This document shows positions 1 to 8,936 of a DNA stretch of 64,000 nt, piece by piece; position 1 is the first letter of the stretch, and each line of letters starts with the position of its first letter. The notes beneath the pieces were generated by a model, which was given only the letters and a program-made list of their open reading frames with translations, did not search any database and was not told where the DNA came from. Made by a program: the position numbers and the translations under genes. The stretch spans positions 62,001 through 126,000 of the forward strand of contig NZ_FOOC01000003.1 of the NCBI RefSeq assembly GCF_900113085.1, written 5' to 3'. This stretch comes from Fontimonas thermophila (GTDB lineage Bacteria; Pseudomonadota; Gammaproteobacteria; Nevskiales; Nevskiaceae).

Positions 1-594
1 GATCCAGCGCAGCACGCCGCCTTGCTGGACTGGATCGACCGCGGTGCGCAGCACGACCGTCCCAAGCTGTTGGTCGCCCCTGCGGCGATGCTGCCGCGCC
101 ACCGCTACGCTCTTTGCGCAACCGGCGGCCCGGGTACCGCTGCAGCGGCCGTGCAGTCGGATGGCTGGGATGGCTGGCCGGCGAGCTGGCAGGCCGTGCT
201 CGCGCGTATCGCCGACAGCGGCATCTGTGGGCTGGTGCTGCTCTCGGGCGATGAGCATCTGGGCCTGTGGGTGCAGGCGCGTGTGCAGCGCATGCAGCAT
301 GACATCGTCGATCGTGACGTGCGTTTCGAGTCGGTGCACACCGCCGGGCTTTACACACCTTACCGTTTCGCCAATGCCCAGCGATCCGACTTCGTGCTGG
401 CCGACGATTTTGCGTTCGCCTCCGCCGATGGGCGCTACCGGTATCGTTGTACGCTGCACACGCGCGTATTCGAGGGTGCGGGTTTTACCTTTCTCGAACT
501 GGCGCGCAGCGCCGGATCGTCCTGGAAGCTACGCGTGGAATACGACGACGGCAGTGATGCCCCGCAGCGCTGCGGCGAAGCCGAGCTGTCCTGA
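1..594 (+). CDS. PhoD-like phosphatase family protein, C-terminal part (5' end outside window)
   Basis: The frame is open from the first base, so the gene enters from the left and only its last 197 residues are visible. The stretch 'VLLSGDEHLG' matches the GDxH metal-binding motif near the end of PhoD-like metallophosphatases. After it come a 'VHTAGLYTPYRFANAQRSDF' segment and a final beta-rich part typical of this family. These enzymes are usually exported phosphodiesterases or phosphomonoesterases. The export signal and N-terminal metal ligands are not in the window, so substrate and location cannot be judged. It converges with the LuxR-type regulator 11 bases downstream. Family assignment is fairly sure; exact function is not. 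Confidence 0.7.
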   Translation, partial: DPAQHAALLDWIDRGAQHDRPKLLVAPAAMLPRHRYALCATGGPGTAAAAVQSDGWDGWPASWQAVLARIADSGICGLVLLSGDEHLGLWVQARVQRMQHDIVDRDVRFESVHTAGLYTPYRFANAQRSDFVLADDFAFASADGRYRYRCTLHTRVFEGAGFTFLELARSAGSSWKLRVEYDDGSDAPQRCGEAELS

Positions 595-605
595 CGTGCG
601 CTGTT

Positions 606-1259
606 TCAGGCCATGCCTTCGATCAGCAGGCCGGTTCTGGCGCAGGCAAATACGGCCTCAGTGCGGTTTTTCACACCGAGCACGCGGAACGCAGCAGCCA
701 GATGCGCCTTGATGGTCGCCTCGGAAACCCCTACTTCCTGGGCGATGATCTTGTTGGATTTGCCTTGCATCACCAGACGCAGGACGTGCCGCTGGCGCGC
801 GGTCAGCTGTTCGAGCGCGCGCCGGTCATAGACCGGCGGCGCTGGCATGAACGGGTCTTCGGCAGGCGCGTTCAGTGCGTGTGGCGGCAGATAAGTGCCA
901 CCGGCGAGGATCAGGCGCAGTGCCGCCATCATCACCGCGTGGCTCGACGCCTTGGGGATGAAGCCGGCGGCACCGGCATCGATGACCCGGCGGATCAAGG
1001 TCGGGCTGTCCTCGGCCGAGAGCACGACGATGGCCGCGGTCTGCGCTTTCTCGCGCAATGCCTGCAATGCATCCAGGCCGCAGGTACCGGGCAGGCGGAA
1101 ATCGAGCAGGATGACATCGAAGGCTTGCTGCTCGGCCAGGCCGAGCGCCGCAGCGCAGTCCGCCGCCTCGGCGAACGACAGCCGATCGGCGAGATCGGCG
1201 AGCAGCAGCTTCAGCCCGGCCCGGAACAGTTCGTGATCGTCGACCAGCAGGATGTTCAA
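606..1259 (-). CDS. LuxR/NarL-type response regulator
   Basis: This 217-residue protein has a CheY-like receiver (about residues 1-120) and a LuxR-type helix-turn-helix (about 145-210). The acidic pair is in 'LLVDDHEL', the phospho-acceptor is D53 in 'LLDFRLPG', and the conserved lysine is in 'IPKASS'. The output domain carries 'LTARQRHVLRLVMQGKSNK' and 'EVGVSEATIKAHL'. I chose the TTG at 1259 because it puts the receiver motif at the very N-terminus and follows a G-rich run; an in-frame ATG at 1331 would add 24 residues. No histidine kinase is adjacent, so it is an orphan here. It is divergent from the thioredoxin-like lipoprotein and its targets are unknown. Confidence 0.85.
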   Translation of the reverse strand: MNILLVDDHELFRAGLKLLLADLADRLSFAEAADCAAALGLAEQQAFDVILLDFRLPGTCGLDALQALREKAQTAAIVVLSAEDSPTLIRRVIDAGAAGFIPKASSHAVMMAALRLILAGGTYLPPHALNAPAEDPFMPAPPVYDRRALEQLTARQRHVLRLVMQGKSNKIIAQEVGVSEATIKAHLAAAFRVLGVKNRTEAVFACARTGLLIEGMA

Positions 1260-1394
1260 GGCACCCCCCCACAAGGCACTCCCCGTCGGATCGCGCCGGC
1301 CATGGAACGGCAGGGTAGGCGTGTCGCCCATTGACCTGCGCCACGCTGTTTTCCCGCGGCGGCACCGCGATCCTTCGCAGCGCATACTATAGCG

Positions 1395-2738
1395 ATGCAC
1401 AGCATCTGCCGATCCACCTTGCGCATGGTCATGGCCGCGCTCGCCCTGATCGTCGCCGGCTGCGGGCCCAGGCCGTCGTCCACGCCAAGCGGCGAGCTTG
1501 CCACCGCACTCGAGGCCGCCCGCGTGCGCAACGCGGCCGTGATCATCGATTTCCACGCGCCGTGGTGTTACTCGTGTTACTACATGGCGCGCAATGTCCT
1601 CAATGGGCCGGAATGGGAGGCCGTGCTGCGCCGTGCCGTCGTCCTTGAGCAGGATGTCGATTCGCCGCAAGGCCGCGCGCTCCAGCAGCAATGGCGGGTC
1701 AAGGCGCTGCCGACGTATCTGGTGCTCGACGCCCAGGGGCGCGAGCTGGGCCGCATTCTCGGTGAGCAGACACGCAAGGATTTCTACGCCCGTCTCGATG
1801 CGCTGCTCGATCGCGGCAGCACGCTGGAGGCGCTCGCTGCACGGGTCACGGGACGCGATCCGGAATCGGTGTCGGCCGCGCGCCAGGTGCTGGCCGCCTA
1901 TCACGCCCGCCAGGACGGTGCCGGCGCGCTCTCCTGGTATGCGCGATTGTCGCCGGATGCGCACGATGCCCTTGCATCCGACATGGTGGCTGCGCAGTGG
2001 CTTGCACGGTTGCGTTTTCTCGATGCGGCACAGCGCAAGGACGCTGCGGCCTGCCTGGCCTGGGGAGCCGAGGTCTTGCGCGCTGAACTCGGCTGCGATC
2101 GCGCCTACGAGCTTTCCCGCTTTCTTGGGTGCGCCGGGTCACATCCGCAGGCACGTTCGCTGATCGCGGCGCAGCGTGCGCCGATGCAGGCGCTGCTCGA
2201 CAGCGGCGTGTTCGGATCCGCGCGGTGCGCCGACGAGCGTTCAGTGGTGCTCACGGCGGCCGACATGTACGCGGCGCTGGGCGAACGCGAGGCCGAGCAG
2301 GCGCTGATCGAGCGTGCTGCTGCAGATCTTGCGCAGCGCATCGGTGACGCCGTCGCCGCCGATCGCAATCTCGCCGACAACCTGCGTGCCTATCTGGACC
2401 GCCTGGCCCAGCTCAGCGGCGACTACAGTCGTCTCGATGCGTGGATGCTGCGTCTGATCGCGGCCTGGCCCGGCGACTATGTCTATCCGTTCCGGCATGG
2501 GCGCAGCTTGCTCGCCCGCGGCAAGGCCGCCGAGGCGCTGCCCTATCTGGATCAGGCGGCGGCACATGCCTATGGCGTCAACCGCCTGCAGGTCGCCGAG
2601 CAGCGCGTACGCGCGTTGCAGGCGCTCGGCCGCGCCGACGATGCGCGGCGCATCGCTGCCGAGGCGCTCAAGGCCAACGGCCCCTGGTTCCCGGAGGAAG
2701 CCGCACGGCTCAAAGCCCTGATCCGCGGCGCTGCCTGA
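1395..2738 (+). CDS. Thioredoxin-fold lipoprotein with helical-repeat C-terminal region
   Basis: The protein has 447 residues. A signal peptide ends in lipobox 'IVAGC', so Cys23 is the predicted lipidated residue, placing the protein in the envelope. A thioredoxin domain follows (about residues 35-140) with active site 'WCYSC' (Cys58, Cys61) and the cis-proline loop 'ALPTYLVLD'. The remaining ~300 residues are alanine-rich and helical, with TPR-like character towards the end. This resembles DsbD-gamma/thiol:disulfide interchange-like lipoproteins, so a periplasmic thiol-redox role is likely but unproven. Met11 (1425) is an alternative start that still keeps a signal peptide. purU follows 70 bases downstream. 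Confidence 0.8.
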   Translation: MHSICRSTLRMVMAALALIVAGCGPRPSSTPSGELATALEAARVRNAAVIIDFHAPWCYSCYYMARNVLNGPEWEAVLRRAVVLEQDVDSPQGRALQQQWRVKALPTYLVLDAQGRELGRILGEQTRKDFYARLDALLDRGSTLEALAARVTGRDPESVSAARQVLAAYHARQDGAGALSWYARLSPDAHDALASDMVAAQWLARLRFLDAAQRKDAAACLAWGAEVLRAELGCDRAYELSRFLGCAGSHPQARSLIAAQRAPMQALLDSGVFGSARCADERSVVLTAADMYAALGEREAEQALIERAAADLAQRIGDAVAADRNLADNLRAYLDRLAQLSGDYSRLDAWMLRLIAAWPGDYVYPFRHGRSLLARGKAAEALPYLDQAAAHAYGVNRLQVAEQRVRALQALGRADDARRIAAEALKANGPWFPEEAARLKALIRGAA

Positions 2739-2807
2739 GGCGTCGCGCAAAACGTCCGCTTCCGGTATAAGGTCGCGCCGCATCTCCGAGCCGTGGCCGC
2801 TTTGTCC

Positions 2808-3683
2808 ATGACCACCGATCCCGATACCACTGCCCGCCTGCTGATCGCCTGTCCGGACCGCCCGGGCATCGTCTCGGCAGTGACCACGTTCCTCTATCAC
2901 CACGGGGTCAACATCACCGAGCTGGACCAGCATTCGACCGATCCCGAGGGTGGGCGTTTCTTCATGCGGCTGGAATTCCAGACGCCACACCTTGACGTGT
3001 CGCGCAATGCGCTGGCACAGGCTTTCGGTGATGTCGTCGGCCGGCGTTTCGACATGCAGTGGCACATCAGCTACGCCGCCGACCGCCCGCGCATGGCGAT
3101 TCTGGTGTCCAAACACGATCATGCGCTGATGGAGTTGTTGTGGCGCTGGGAGCGGGGCGAGCTGCGGGTCGATATCCCGGTCGTGATTTCCAATCATCCC
3201 GATCTACGCGCGGCGGTCGAACGCTTCGGTGTGCGCTTCGAACACGTGCCGATCGACACAGCGACCCATGCGCAGGCCGAGGCGCGCATGCTCGCACTGC
3301 TCGATGAGCCGCCGGGAGTCGATTTCATCGTGCTGGCGCGCTATATGCGCATCCTCTCGCCGAACTTCGTCGCGCGCTACCCGAACCGGATCATCAACAT
3401 CCACCACAGCTTTCTGCCGGCTTTCGTCGGCGCCGATCCGTACCGGCAGGCGTCCGAGCGGGGCGTCAAGATCATCGGCGCGACGGCGCACTACGTGACC
3501 TCGGAGCTCGATCAGGGTCCGATCATCGAGCAGGATACCGCGCGGGTCTCGCATCGCCACGAGGTGGCCGATCTGCGCCACCTCGGCCGCGATCTCGAGC
3601 GTCAGGTACTCGCACGCGCCGTGCGCTGGCATGTCGAGGATCGCATCATCGTCAACGGCAACAAGACCATCGTCTTTGCCTGA
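2808..3683 (+). CDS. purU: Formyltetrahydrofolate deformylase
   Basis: PurU hydrolyses 10-formyl-tetrahydrofolate to tetrahydrofolate and formate, balancing one-carbon pools and feeding PurT. The 291-residue product has an N-terminal ACT domain (about residues 10-85, 'ACPDRPGIVSAVT') and a formyltransferase-fold catalytic domain. The catalytic triad expected for this fold is visible as N197 and H199 in 'INIHHSFLP' and D235 in 'ELDQGPI'. I start at ATG 2808; a GTG at 2793 in the same frame would add five residues. Length and motifs match the family. A connection with the glycine cleavage genes 20 kb away would be metabolic only. Confidence 0.95.
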   Translation: MTTDPDTTARLLIACPDRPGIVSAVTTFLYHHGVNITELDQHSTDPEGGRFFMRLEFQTPHLDVSRNALAQAFGDVVGRRFDMQWHISYAADRPRMAILVSKHDHALMELLWRWERGELRVDIPVVISNHPDLRAAVERFGVRFEHVPIDTATHAQAEARMLALLDEPPGVDFIVLARYMRILSPNFVARYPNRIINIHHSFLPAFVGADPYRQASERGVKIIGATAHYVTSELDQGPIIEQDTARVSHRHEVADLRHLGRDLERQVLARAVRWHVEDRIIVNGNKTIVFA

Positions 3684-3737
3684 AACAGGCGGACCATGCA
3701 CTGGGCTGTTGTGTGCACGCGGCGGCGGTGCCGTTGA

Positions 3738-3770
3738 CGAAAAAGCCCCGCGCAGTGCACTGCGCGGGGC
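3738..3770 (-). terminator. Intrinsic terminator of the acyl-CoA synthetase gene
   Basis: Bases 3745-3770 form a perfect 26-base palindrome (arms GCCCCGCGCAGTG/CACTGCGCGGGGC). On the minus strand it is followed at once by TTTTT (3744-3740). This is a textbook Rho-independent terminator for the minus-strand gene ending at 3795. On the plus strand the hairpin lacks a downstream T-run, so it would stop purU transcripts less efficiently. Confidence 0.85.
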
Positions 3771-3794
3771 CGTGGTTGTTGCCGGTGTGCCGGT

Positions 3795-5458
3795 TTATTC
3801 CCAGATCACCTTGGTTTTGTAGTCGCCATCGTGGCGCTGCAGCAGCGGCATGTAGCGTTTTTCGACCTCGTTGCGCTTGACTTTCATCGTCGGCGTCATG
3901 ATGCCGTTGTCGATCGTCCAGGCGTCCTTGACGATGAGGATCTTGGCGATTTGTTCATGGGGTTCGAGCGTCGCATTGACCGCTTCCATGTCGGCGACCA
4001 GCCCCTGTTCGACTTCTTCGCGCGGCTTGGCCAGCCCGGCCTGGGACAGCGTCACGATCATCACCGGCTGCTTGAGTCCGGCGCCGACCAGGCAAAGCTG
4101 GTCGATATCGGTGTTGCGCGACAGCGCACCTTCGATGGGCGCGGGCGCGACGTATTTGCCCTTGAGCGTCTTGAAGATGTCCTTGACGCGGCCGGTGATG
4201 AACAGATAGCCGTCCTGGTCGATGCGGCCCTTGTCGCCGGTGCGCAGCCAGCCGTCGGCGGTGAACAGCTCGGCGGTTTTCTCCGGATCCTTGTAATAGC
4301 CGGGCGTGACGCCGGGGTGCTTGAACTGGATCTCGCCCTCGCCCTTGTCGTCGGGCTCATAGATGCGCATGTCGGCGCCGGGCAGCGCGCGGCCGACGGA
4401 GCCCAGGCGGTTGGCGTGGGGCAGGTTGGCCGTGGCGTAGATGTTGTTCTCGGTCATGCCATAGCCCTGCAGCACGGTGATGCCGATCTTCTGGAACCAT
4501 TGCATCAGCGGCACCGGCATCGGCGCGGCACCGACGAACAGATAGCGGGCGTTGTGCAGGCCGATGCCCTTCTTGATCTTCTTCTTCACGTAGCTCGACA
4601 GCAGCGGAATCTTCAGCAGCCGGTCGAGTTTTTCCTGCGGCATCTTCTTGAGCACGCCGCTCTGGATGCGGTTGTAGACCAGCGGCACGCCGTAGAAGCG
4701 CGTCGGCGCGACTTCCTTGAGCTGTTCGGCGAGTTTGTCGAGGTTTTCCAGGAACCAGACTTCGGCGCCCAGGTAGATCGATGCCATCTCGACGGCGCCG
4801 CGCTCGAAGGCGTGCGCCAGCGGCAGGTACGAGAAGAAGCGTTCCTGGCCCTGCGCCGGCATCACCTTGAGCAGGCCCTGCGTCGCGAACATCAGGTTCT
4901 CGCCGTTGATCATCACGCCCTTGGGATTGCCGGTCGTGCCCGAGGTGTAGATCAGCGAGATCAGCTGCTTGGGATCGGGCGCCTGGTAGCCGGCGAAGGG
5001 CTCGTTGGCGCGGACCAGGTCGTCCCAGTTGTAGGTACAGGCAGGAACGTCGGGGTAGGGGAAGGCGATCGTGATGATGCCCTGCGGCAGCGCGCCCATG
5101 AATTCGCCGACGTCGGGCATCGGCCCGATGAAGATGGCCTTGGCCTCGGAATGGGTCAGGATGTACTTGACCGCTTCCGGCGCCTGCTTCGGATACAGGC
5201 CCACGCTCACATAGCCGGCCATTGCAATCGCCAGGTCGGCCAGGAACCAGTGCGCGGTGTTGCGTCCGGAGATGGCGATCCGGGCGCCGGGTTCGAGCCC
5301 CAGGTTGCGCAGGGCAGTGGCCATCGAGCGCACCTGCGCCTCGCATTCGGCCAGGTGTATCGTTTCCATACGCCATTGACGGGTTGGTAAAGCCAGCCCT
5401 GATTGGGCCTCTCCTTGGCCCATTGCAGCAAGGTCTCGACCGGGTTTTTGAGCGACAT
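3795..5458 (-). CDS. Long-chain acyl-CoA synthetase (AMP-forming), interrupted by an apparent -1 frameshift
   Basis: This is an ANL-superfamily ligase that activates fatty acids to acyl-CoA through an acyl-adenylate. The P-loop 'YTSGTTGNPKG', the 'GYGMTE' motif, the 'WLRTGDKG' hinge region and the 'GRVKDIFKTLKGKYV' region are all present. The natural start is ATG 5458 ('MSLKNPVETLLQWAKERP') behind a GGGGGA ribosome site. That frame runs to 'GVWKRYTW', then the homology jumps to another frame at 'AECEAQVRSMATALRNLG'. Restoring one C on the plus strand at 5351/5352 (GGCCAGG to GGCCCAGG) rejoins the frames. Without it, translation could only begin at ATG 5369 (524 residues), losing about 30 N-terminal residues. 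It is either a real mutation or a sequencing error. Confidence 0.85.
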
Positions 5459-5728
5459 TCGGTTTCCCCCATCGCGGGTTGGTGGATGTGTGCGGCCTGG
5501 GCGTCCCCGTGCGCCGTTGTGGCCGCTGCCTCGGCCGCGCGCGTTTGCCGTCGCGGAAACGGACGACCGGGCGGGCATTATAATAGGCTCGCAGCCGGCT
5601 TTCGGCCCTTGCCGGTTTTGTGATCGATCCGGCACCGTGGCCGGGCACGCATGGCGATGGACGGCGCAATGCAAGCCCCCGCACAATCCTGGAACAATCC
5701 TGGGACAGGACGCACGCAAGGGGGTCGT

Positions 5729-6808
5729 ATGAGACTTTTGGGTTATCTGATCGGGCCGCTGGCGCTGGTCGCGGCCTATCTGCTGTTCTGGCCAGTGCCC
5801 ATCGATCCGGCTGCGTGGACGCCGCCGCCCATGCCCAGCGATCGCCATCCATACAACGAGGCGCTCAAGGGCATCGAACGACTGGCCGAAGGCGTCGGCC
5901 GCGGGCCCGAGGGCATCGCCATCGATGATGCCGGGCGTCTGTACACCGGCTATGACGATGGTCGCGTGATGTCCTTCGACCGCGACGGCGGCGATCCGCG
6001 CCTGCTCGCCGACACCGGTGGCCGACCGCTGGGTTTGAGCTTCGCGCCGCACGGTGGATTGGTCGTGGCCGATGCCGTGCAGGGTTTGCTGCTCGTGGAC
6101 GACAGCGGTGTGAAGACGCTGTCGCGCGAGGCCGACGGCCTGGCCTTCAAGTTCGTCGACGACGTCGACCGTGCGCACTTCGACGCGCGCGTGTTTTTCA
6201 GCGATGCCTCTTCGCGATTCGGCATCCACGAGGTGATGAGCGACGCGTTCGAGCACCGCCCCAACGGCCGCCTGCTCGAATACGACTTCGACACCGGCCA
6301 GACGCGCGTGCTGTTGAGCGGGCTGTATTTCGCCAATGGCGTCGCGGTGGGCCCCGAGGATGCCTATGTGCTCGTCTCCGAGACGACCGAGTACCGCATC
6401 CGCCGCTATTGGCTCAAGGGTGAGAAGGCCGGCACGTCGGATGTGTTCGTCGATAATCTGCCGGGTTTCCCGGACAACCTCAGCTATGACGGCGAGGGTC
6501 GCATCTGGGTGGCGCTGTATGCGCCGCGCCAGTCGCTGCTCGACGCGCTATTGCCACGTCCGTATCTGCGCAAGCTCGTGTTCCGTCTGCCGGAGTTTTT
6601 GCACCCGGCACCGGTGCATCATGCCTGGGTGCTTGGTTTCGACCTCGATGGCCGGCTCGTCGCCGATCTGCAGTACCGCGGCGACGGAGCCTATGCGCCG
6701 ATCACGAGCGTCGAACGCGCCGGCGAGATGCTTTATATGGGGAGCCTCACCGCTGCGGCGATCGGACGGCTGCCGCTCGCCGCCGTGCCGCAGCGGGCAA
6801 CCCCCTGA
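5729..6808 (+). CDS. SMP-30/strictosidine-synthase-like beta-propeller protein
   Basis: The 359-residue protein has an N-terminal membrane anchor or uncleaved signal ('LLGYLIGPLALVAAYLLFW'). The rest looks like a six-bladed propeller of the APMAP/strictosidine synthase-like group: 'GRGPEGIAIDDAGRLYTGYD', 'GRPLGLSFAPHGGLVVADA', 'LYFANGVAVGPEDAYVLVSE' and 'GFPDNLSYDGEGRIWVAL'. Related bacterial enzymes are lactonases or esterases, but the substrate cannot be told from sequence. ATG 5729 is preferred because it follows AAGGGGG and starts directly with the hydrophobic segment; the frame extends further upstream without a better start. It probably shares a transcript with the downstream oxidoreductase. 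Confidence 0.8.
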   Translation: MRLLGYLIGPLALVAAYLLFWPVPIDPAAWTPPPMPSDRHPYNEALKGIERLAEGVGRGPEGIAIDDAGRLYTGYDDGRVMSFDRDGGDPRLLADTGGRPLGLSFAPHGGLVVADAVQGLLLVDDSGVKTLSREADGLAFKFVDDVDRAHFDARVFFSDASSRFGIHEVMSDAFEHRPNGRLLEYDFDTGQTRVLLSGLYFANGVAVGPEDAYVLVSETTEYRIRRYWLKGEKAGTSDVFVDNLPGFPDNLSYDGEGRIWVALYAPRQSLLDALLPRPYLRKLVFRLPEFLHPAPVHHAWVLGFDLDGRLVADLQYRGDGAYAPITSVERAGEMLYMGSLTAAAIGRLPLAAVPQRATP

Positions 6809-6865
6809 ACCGCACGATGGCGCAGATGATGCATCGACGGGTCTGATCCGCGAAGGCCGGCACTG

Positions 6866-8485
6866 ATGCGCACGGATGTCTACGACTGCATCGTCATTGG
6901 TGCGGGCCACAACGGTCTGGTATGTGCCGCCTATCTCGCCGCGGCGGGCCGCAAGGTGCTCGTCCTCGAACGCCGGGATATCGTCGGTGGGGCAGCGGTC
7001 ACCGAGGAGATCGCGCCAGGGTATCGCGCGTCGACCGCCGCCTACCTGGTGTCGCTGCTGCTGCCAGAGATCGAGCGCGATCTCGGCTTGCGCGAGCATG
7101 GCTATCGCGTACTCACGCGCCATCCATCCTCGTTCACGCCGTTACCGGACGGGCGTTATCTGCTCATGGGGCCGGATGCCGAGCTCAACCGCCGCGAGAT
7201 CGGCAAGTTCTCGGCCCGCGATGCGGTGGCCTATCCGCGCTACGAGGCCTGGCTGACGCGCATCGCCGAGGCGCTGGAACCGGCGCTCGAAGACATTCCT
7301 GCCGATCTGCTGCCGCTGCCGCAGACGTTTCGCCGCCGCGGTTTTCGCGAGCGTCTGGCCAATCTGCGCCGCGCGCTGCGCTTCCACCGCAGCCTTGCGC
7401 GTCTCGGCGAGGATTTGCCGTCGGCGCTGGAACTGCTGACCGGTGCGGCGACGCCGATCCTCGATCGCTGGTTCGAATCGCCGGCGCTCAAAGCCACGCT
7501 CGCGACCGACGCCATCATCGGCGCATTCGCGCCGCCGTCCGCGCCCGGCACCGGCTATGTGCTGCTGCATCACGTCATGGGGACGGCCGGCGGCGCGCGC
7601 GGCGTCTGGGGTTATGTCGAAGGCGGCATGGGGGCGTTGACCACGGCGATGCGCAAGGCCGCCGAGGCGCGCGGGGTGCAGATCCGCACCGGAGCCGAAG
7701 TGGTACAGATCGAAACTGCCGGCGGACACGTCAGCGGTGTGCGTCTGGCGAGCGGCGAACGCATCGCCGGACGCATCGTCGTCTCCAATGCCACGCCCGA
7801 GGTCACCTTCCGGCGGCTGCTCGGTGCCGAGGTGCTGCCGATCTCTTTCCGCGAGGCGGTTGCACGCATCGACTATGCGAGTGCTTCGATGAAGATCAAC
7901 CTCGCGCTTTCCGAGCTGCCGGACTTCCGTTGCTGTCCCGGCAAGGACGCCGTCGGCCCGCAGCATCGCGGCACGATTCATATCAGCCCGACGCTGGATT
8001 ACATCGAAGCGGCATATGCCGATGCCCGGCAGGGACAGCCCTCACGCGCACCCGTCATCGAGCTGACCCTCCCCACTTCGGTGGACACGACACTGGCGCC
8101 GCCGGGACATCACATCGCGCAACTGTTCGTCCAGTACGCCCCATATGCCCTGCGCGATGGGCACTGGGACGAGATCGGTGCGGATTACGCGGATCTTTGC
8201 ATCGATGTCGTGACGCACTATGCGCCGAATTTCCGCGCCGCGATTCTGCACCGCCAGGTGCTGACCCCTGTCGATCTGGAAAGACGTTTCGCGCTCACCG
8301 GCGGCAACATCTTCCACGGCGCGATGTCGCTGCACCAGTTGTTCGGTTTTCGCCCCGTGCCGGGCTGGAGCGACTACCGCACCCCGCTCGCGGGGCTTTA
8401 TCTCTGTGGTGCCGGAGCACATCCCGGTGGCGGCGTCAGCGGCGCGCCGGGGCGCAACGCCGCGCGCGCGATTCTCGGCGGGTGA
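6866..8485 (+). CDS. FAD-dependent oxidoreductase, PYROXD2/phytoene-desaturase-like
   Basis: The 539-residue protein opens with a Rossmann FAD-binding motif ('IVIGAGHNGLVCAAYLA') and ends with the family signature 'LYLCGAGAHPGGGVSGAPG'. The architecture is that of the CrtI-like amine oxidase superfamily, closest to the PYROXD2 branch rather than true carotenoid desaturases. No other carotenoid genes are nearby, so a pigment role is not supported. It follows the SMP-30-like gene by 57 bases on the same strand. Family is confident; substrate is unknown. Confidence 0.85.
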   Translation: MRTDVYDCIVIGAGHNGLVCAAYLAAAGRKVLVLERRDIVGGAAVTEEIAPGYRASTAAYLVSLLLPEIERDLGLREHGYRVLTRHPSSFTPLPDGRYLLMGPDAELNRREIGKFSARDAVAYPRYEAWLTRIAEALEPALEDIPADLLPLPQTFRRRGFRERLANLRRALRFHRSLARLGEDLPSALELLTGAATPILDRWFESPALKATLATDAIIGAFAPPSAPGTGYVLLHHVMGTAGGARGVWGYVEGGMGALTTAMRKAAEARGVQIRTGAEVVQIETAGGHVSGVRLASGERIAGRIVVSNATPEVTFRRLLGAEVLPISFREAVARIDYASASMKINLALSELPDFRCCPGKDAVGPQHRGTIHISPTLDYIEAAYADARQGQPSRAPVIELTLPTSVDTTLAPPGHHIAQLFVQYAPYALRDGHWDEIGADYADLCIDVVTHYAPNFRAAILHRQVLTPVDLERRFALTGGNIFHGAMSLHQLFGFRPVPGWSDYRTPLAGLYLCGAGAHPGGGVSGAPGRNAARAILGG

Positions 8486-8566
8486 GCGCAGGCCGATGGC
8501 CGGCGGTTTGTGCTGCATCTTTCACGGATCGGGGCGGCGGTGTCTGCCGTAGCGGTATCATTCGCC

Positions 8567-8600
8567 GCAAAACCTCTCGCGAGGCGCACCGGTTTTTTGC
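8567..8600 (+). terminator. Weak terminator-like hairpin
   Basis: AAAACC (8569-8574) can pair with GGTTTT (8591-8596), with a nested CCTC/GAGG stem in the loop, and the 3' arm runs into TTTTTT. It lies between the oxidoreductase stop and the UPF0016 gene and could end the upstream transcript. The stem is short and interrupted, so the call is tentative. Confidence 0.35.
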
Positions 8601-8648
8601 ATCGGCGCGGGGGCTTTTCGTTTGCGGACAAACCGAGTAGGAGTACGC

Positions 8649-8930
8649 GTGGATCTGAAGGTATTCGCGACCGTCTTTGCGACGGTCTTTCTCGCCGAGC
8701 TGGGCGACAAGACCCAGCTGGCGACACTGCTGTTTTCGGCCGACAAGCCGGCGTCGAAATGGACCGTGTTCGCGGGTTCGGCCTCTGCGCTGGTGCTGGC
8801 AGCAGGAATCGGCGTGCTCGCGGGAACCTGGTTGTCGCAGCACGTGAGCGCCAAGCACTTGCAGCTCGTCGCTGGCGTCGGGTTCATCCTGATCGGCGGC
8901 TGGACCTTGCGCTCGGCGCTGACCGGATGA
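8649..8930 (+). CDS. UPF0016/TMEM165-GDT1 family protein, single-repeat form
   Basis: The 93-residue membrane protein carries one copy of the family motif ExGDK(T/S), seen as 'ELGDKTQLATL' near residue 15, and three hydrophobic helices. Characterised members export Mn2+ or Ca2+ and normally contain two inverted repeats in about 190 residues. Here there is one repeat and no second copy beside it, so a homodimer is the natural inference. GTG 8649 is chosen because AGGAG lies six to ten bases upstream and the protein then starts right at the first helix. It sits six bases before tadA. Confidence 0.85.
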   Translation: MDLKVFATVFATVFLAELGDKTQLATLLFSADKPASKWTVFAGSASALVLAAGIGVLAGTWLSQHVSAKHLQLVAGVGFILIGGWTLRSALTG

Positions 8931-8936
8931 TGCGCC

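Noticed and set aside
1260-1964. Upstream extension of the LuxR-type regulator to 452 residues.
   Set aside because: The extension lies antisense to the thioredoxin-like lipoprotein and has no domain; the receiver begins at about 1259.
3831-5390. A 519-residue plus-strand open frame opposite the acyl-CoA synthetase.
   Set aside because: It is His/Asp/Arg-rich shadow sequence with no recognisable domain, while the opposite strand carries a complete ANL ligase.
6922-8640. A 572-residue open frame overlapping the PYROXD2-like gene.
   Set aside because: It is an out-of-frame shadow rich in Arg, Ala and Ser; the real gene has the FAD motif and family C-terminus.
8486-8648. yybP-ykoY manganese riboswitch upstream of the UPF0016 gene.
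   Set aside because: This family often has one, but I could not find the conserved core; only an interrupted terminator-like hairpin is present.
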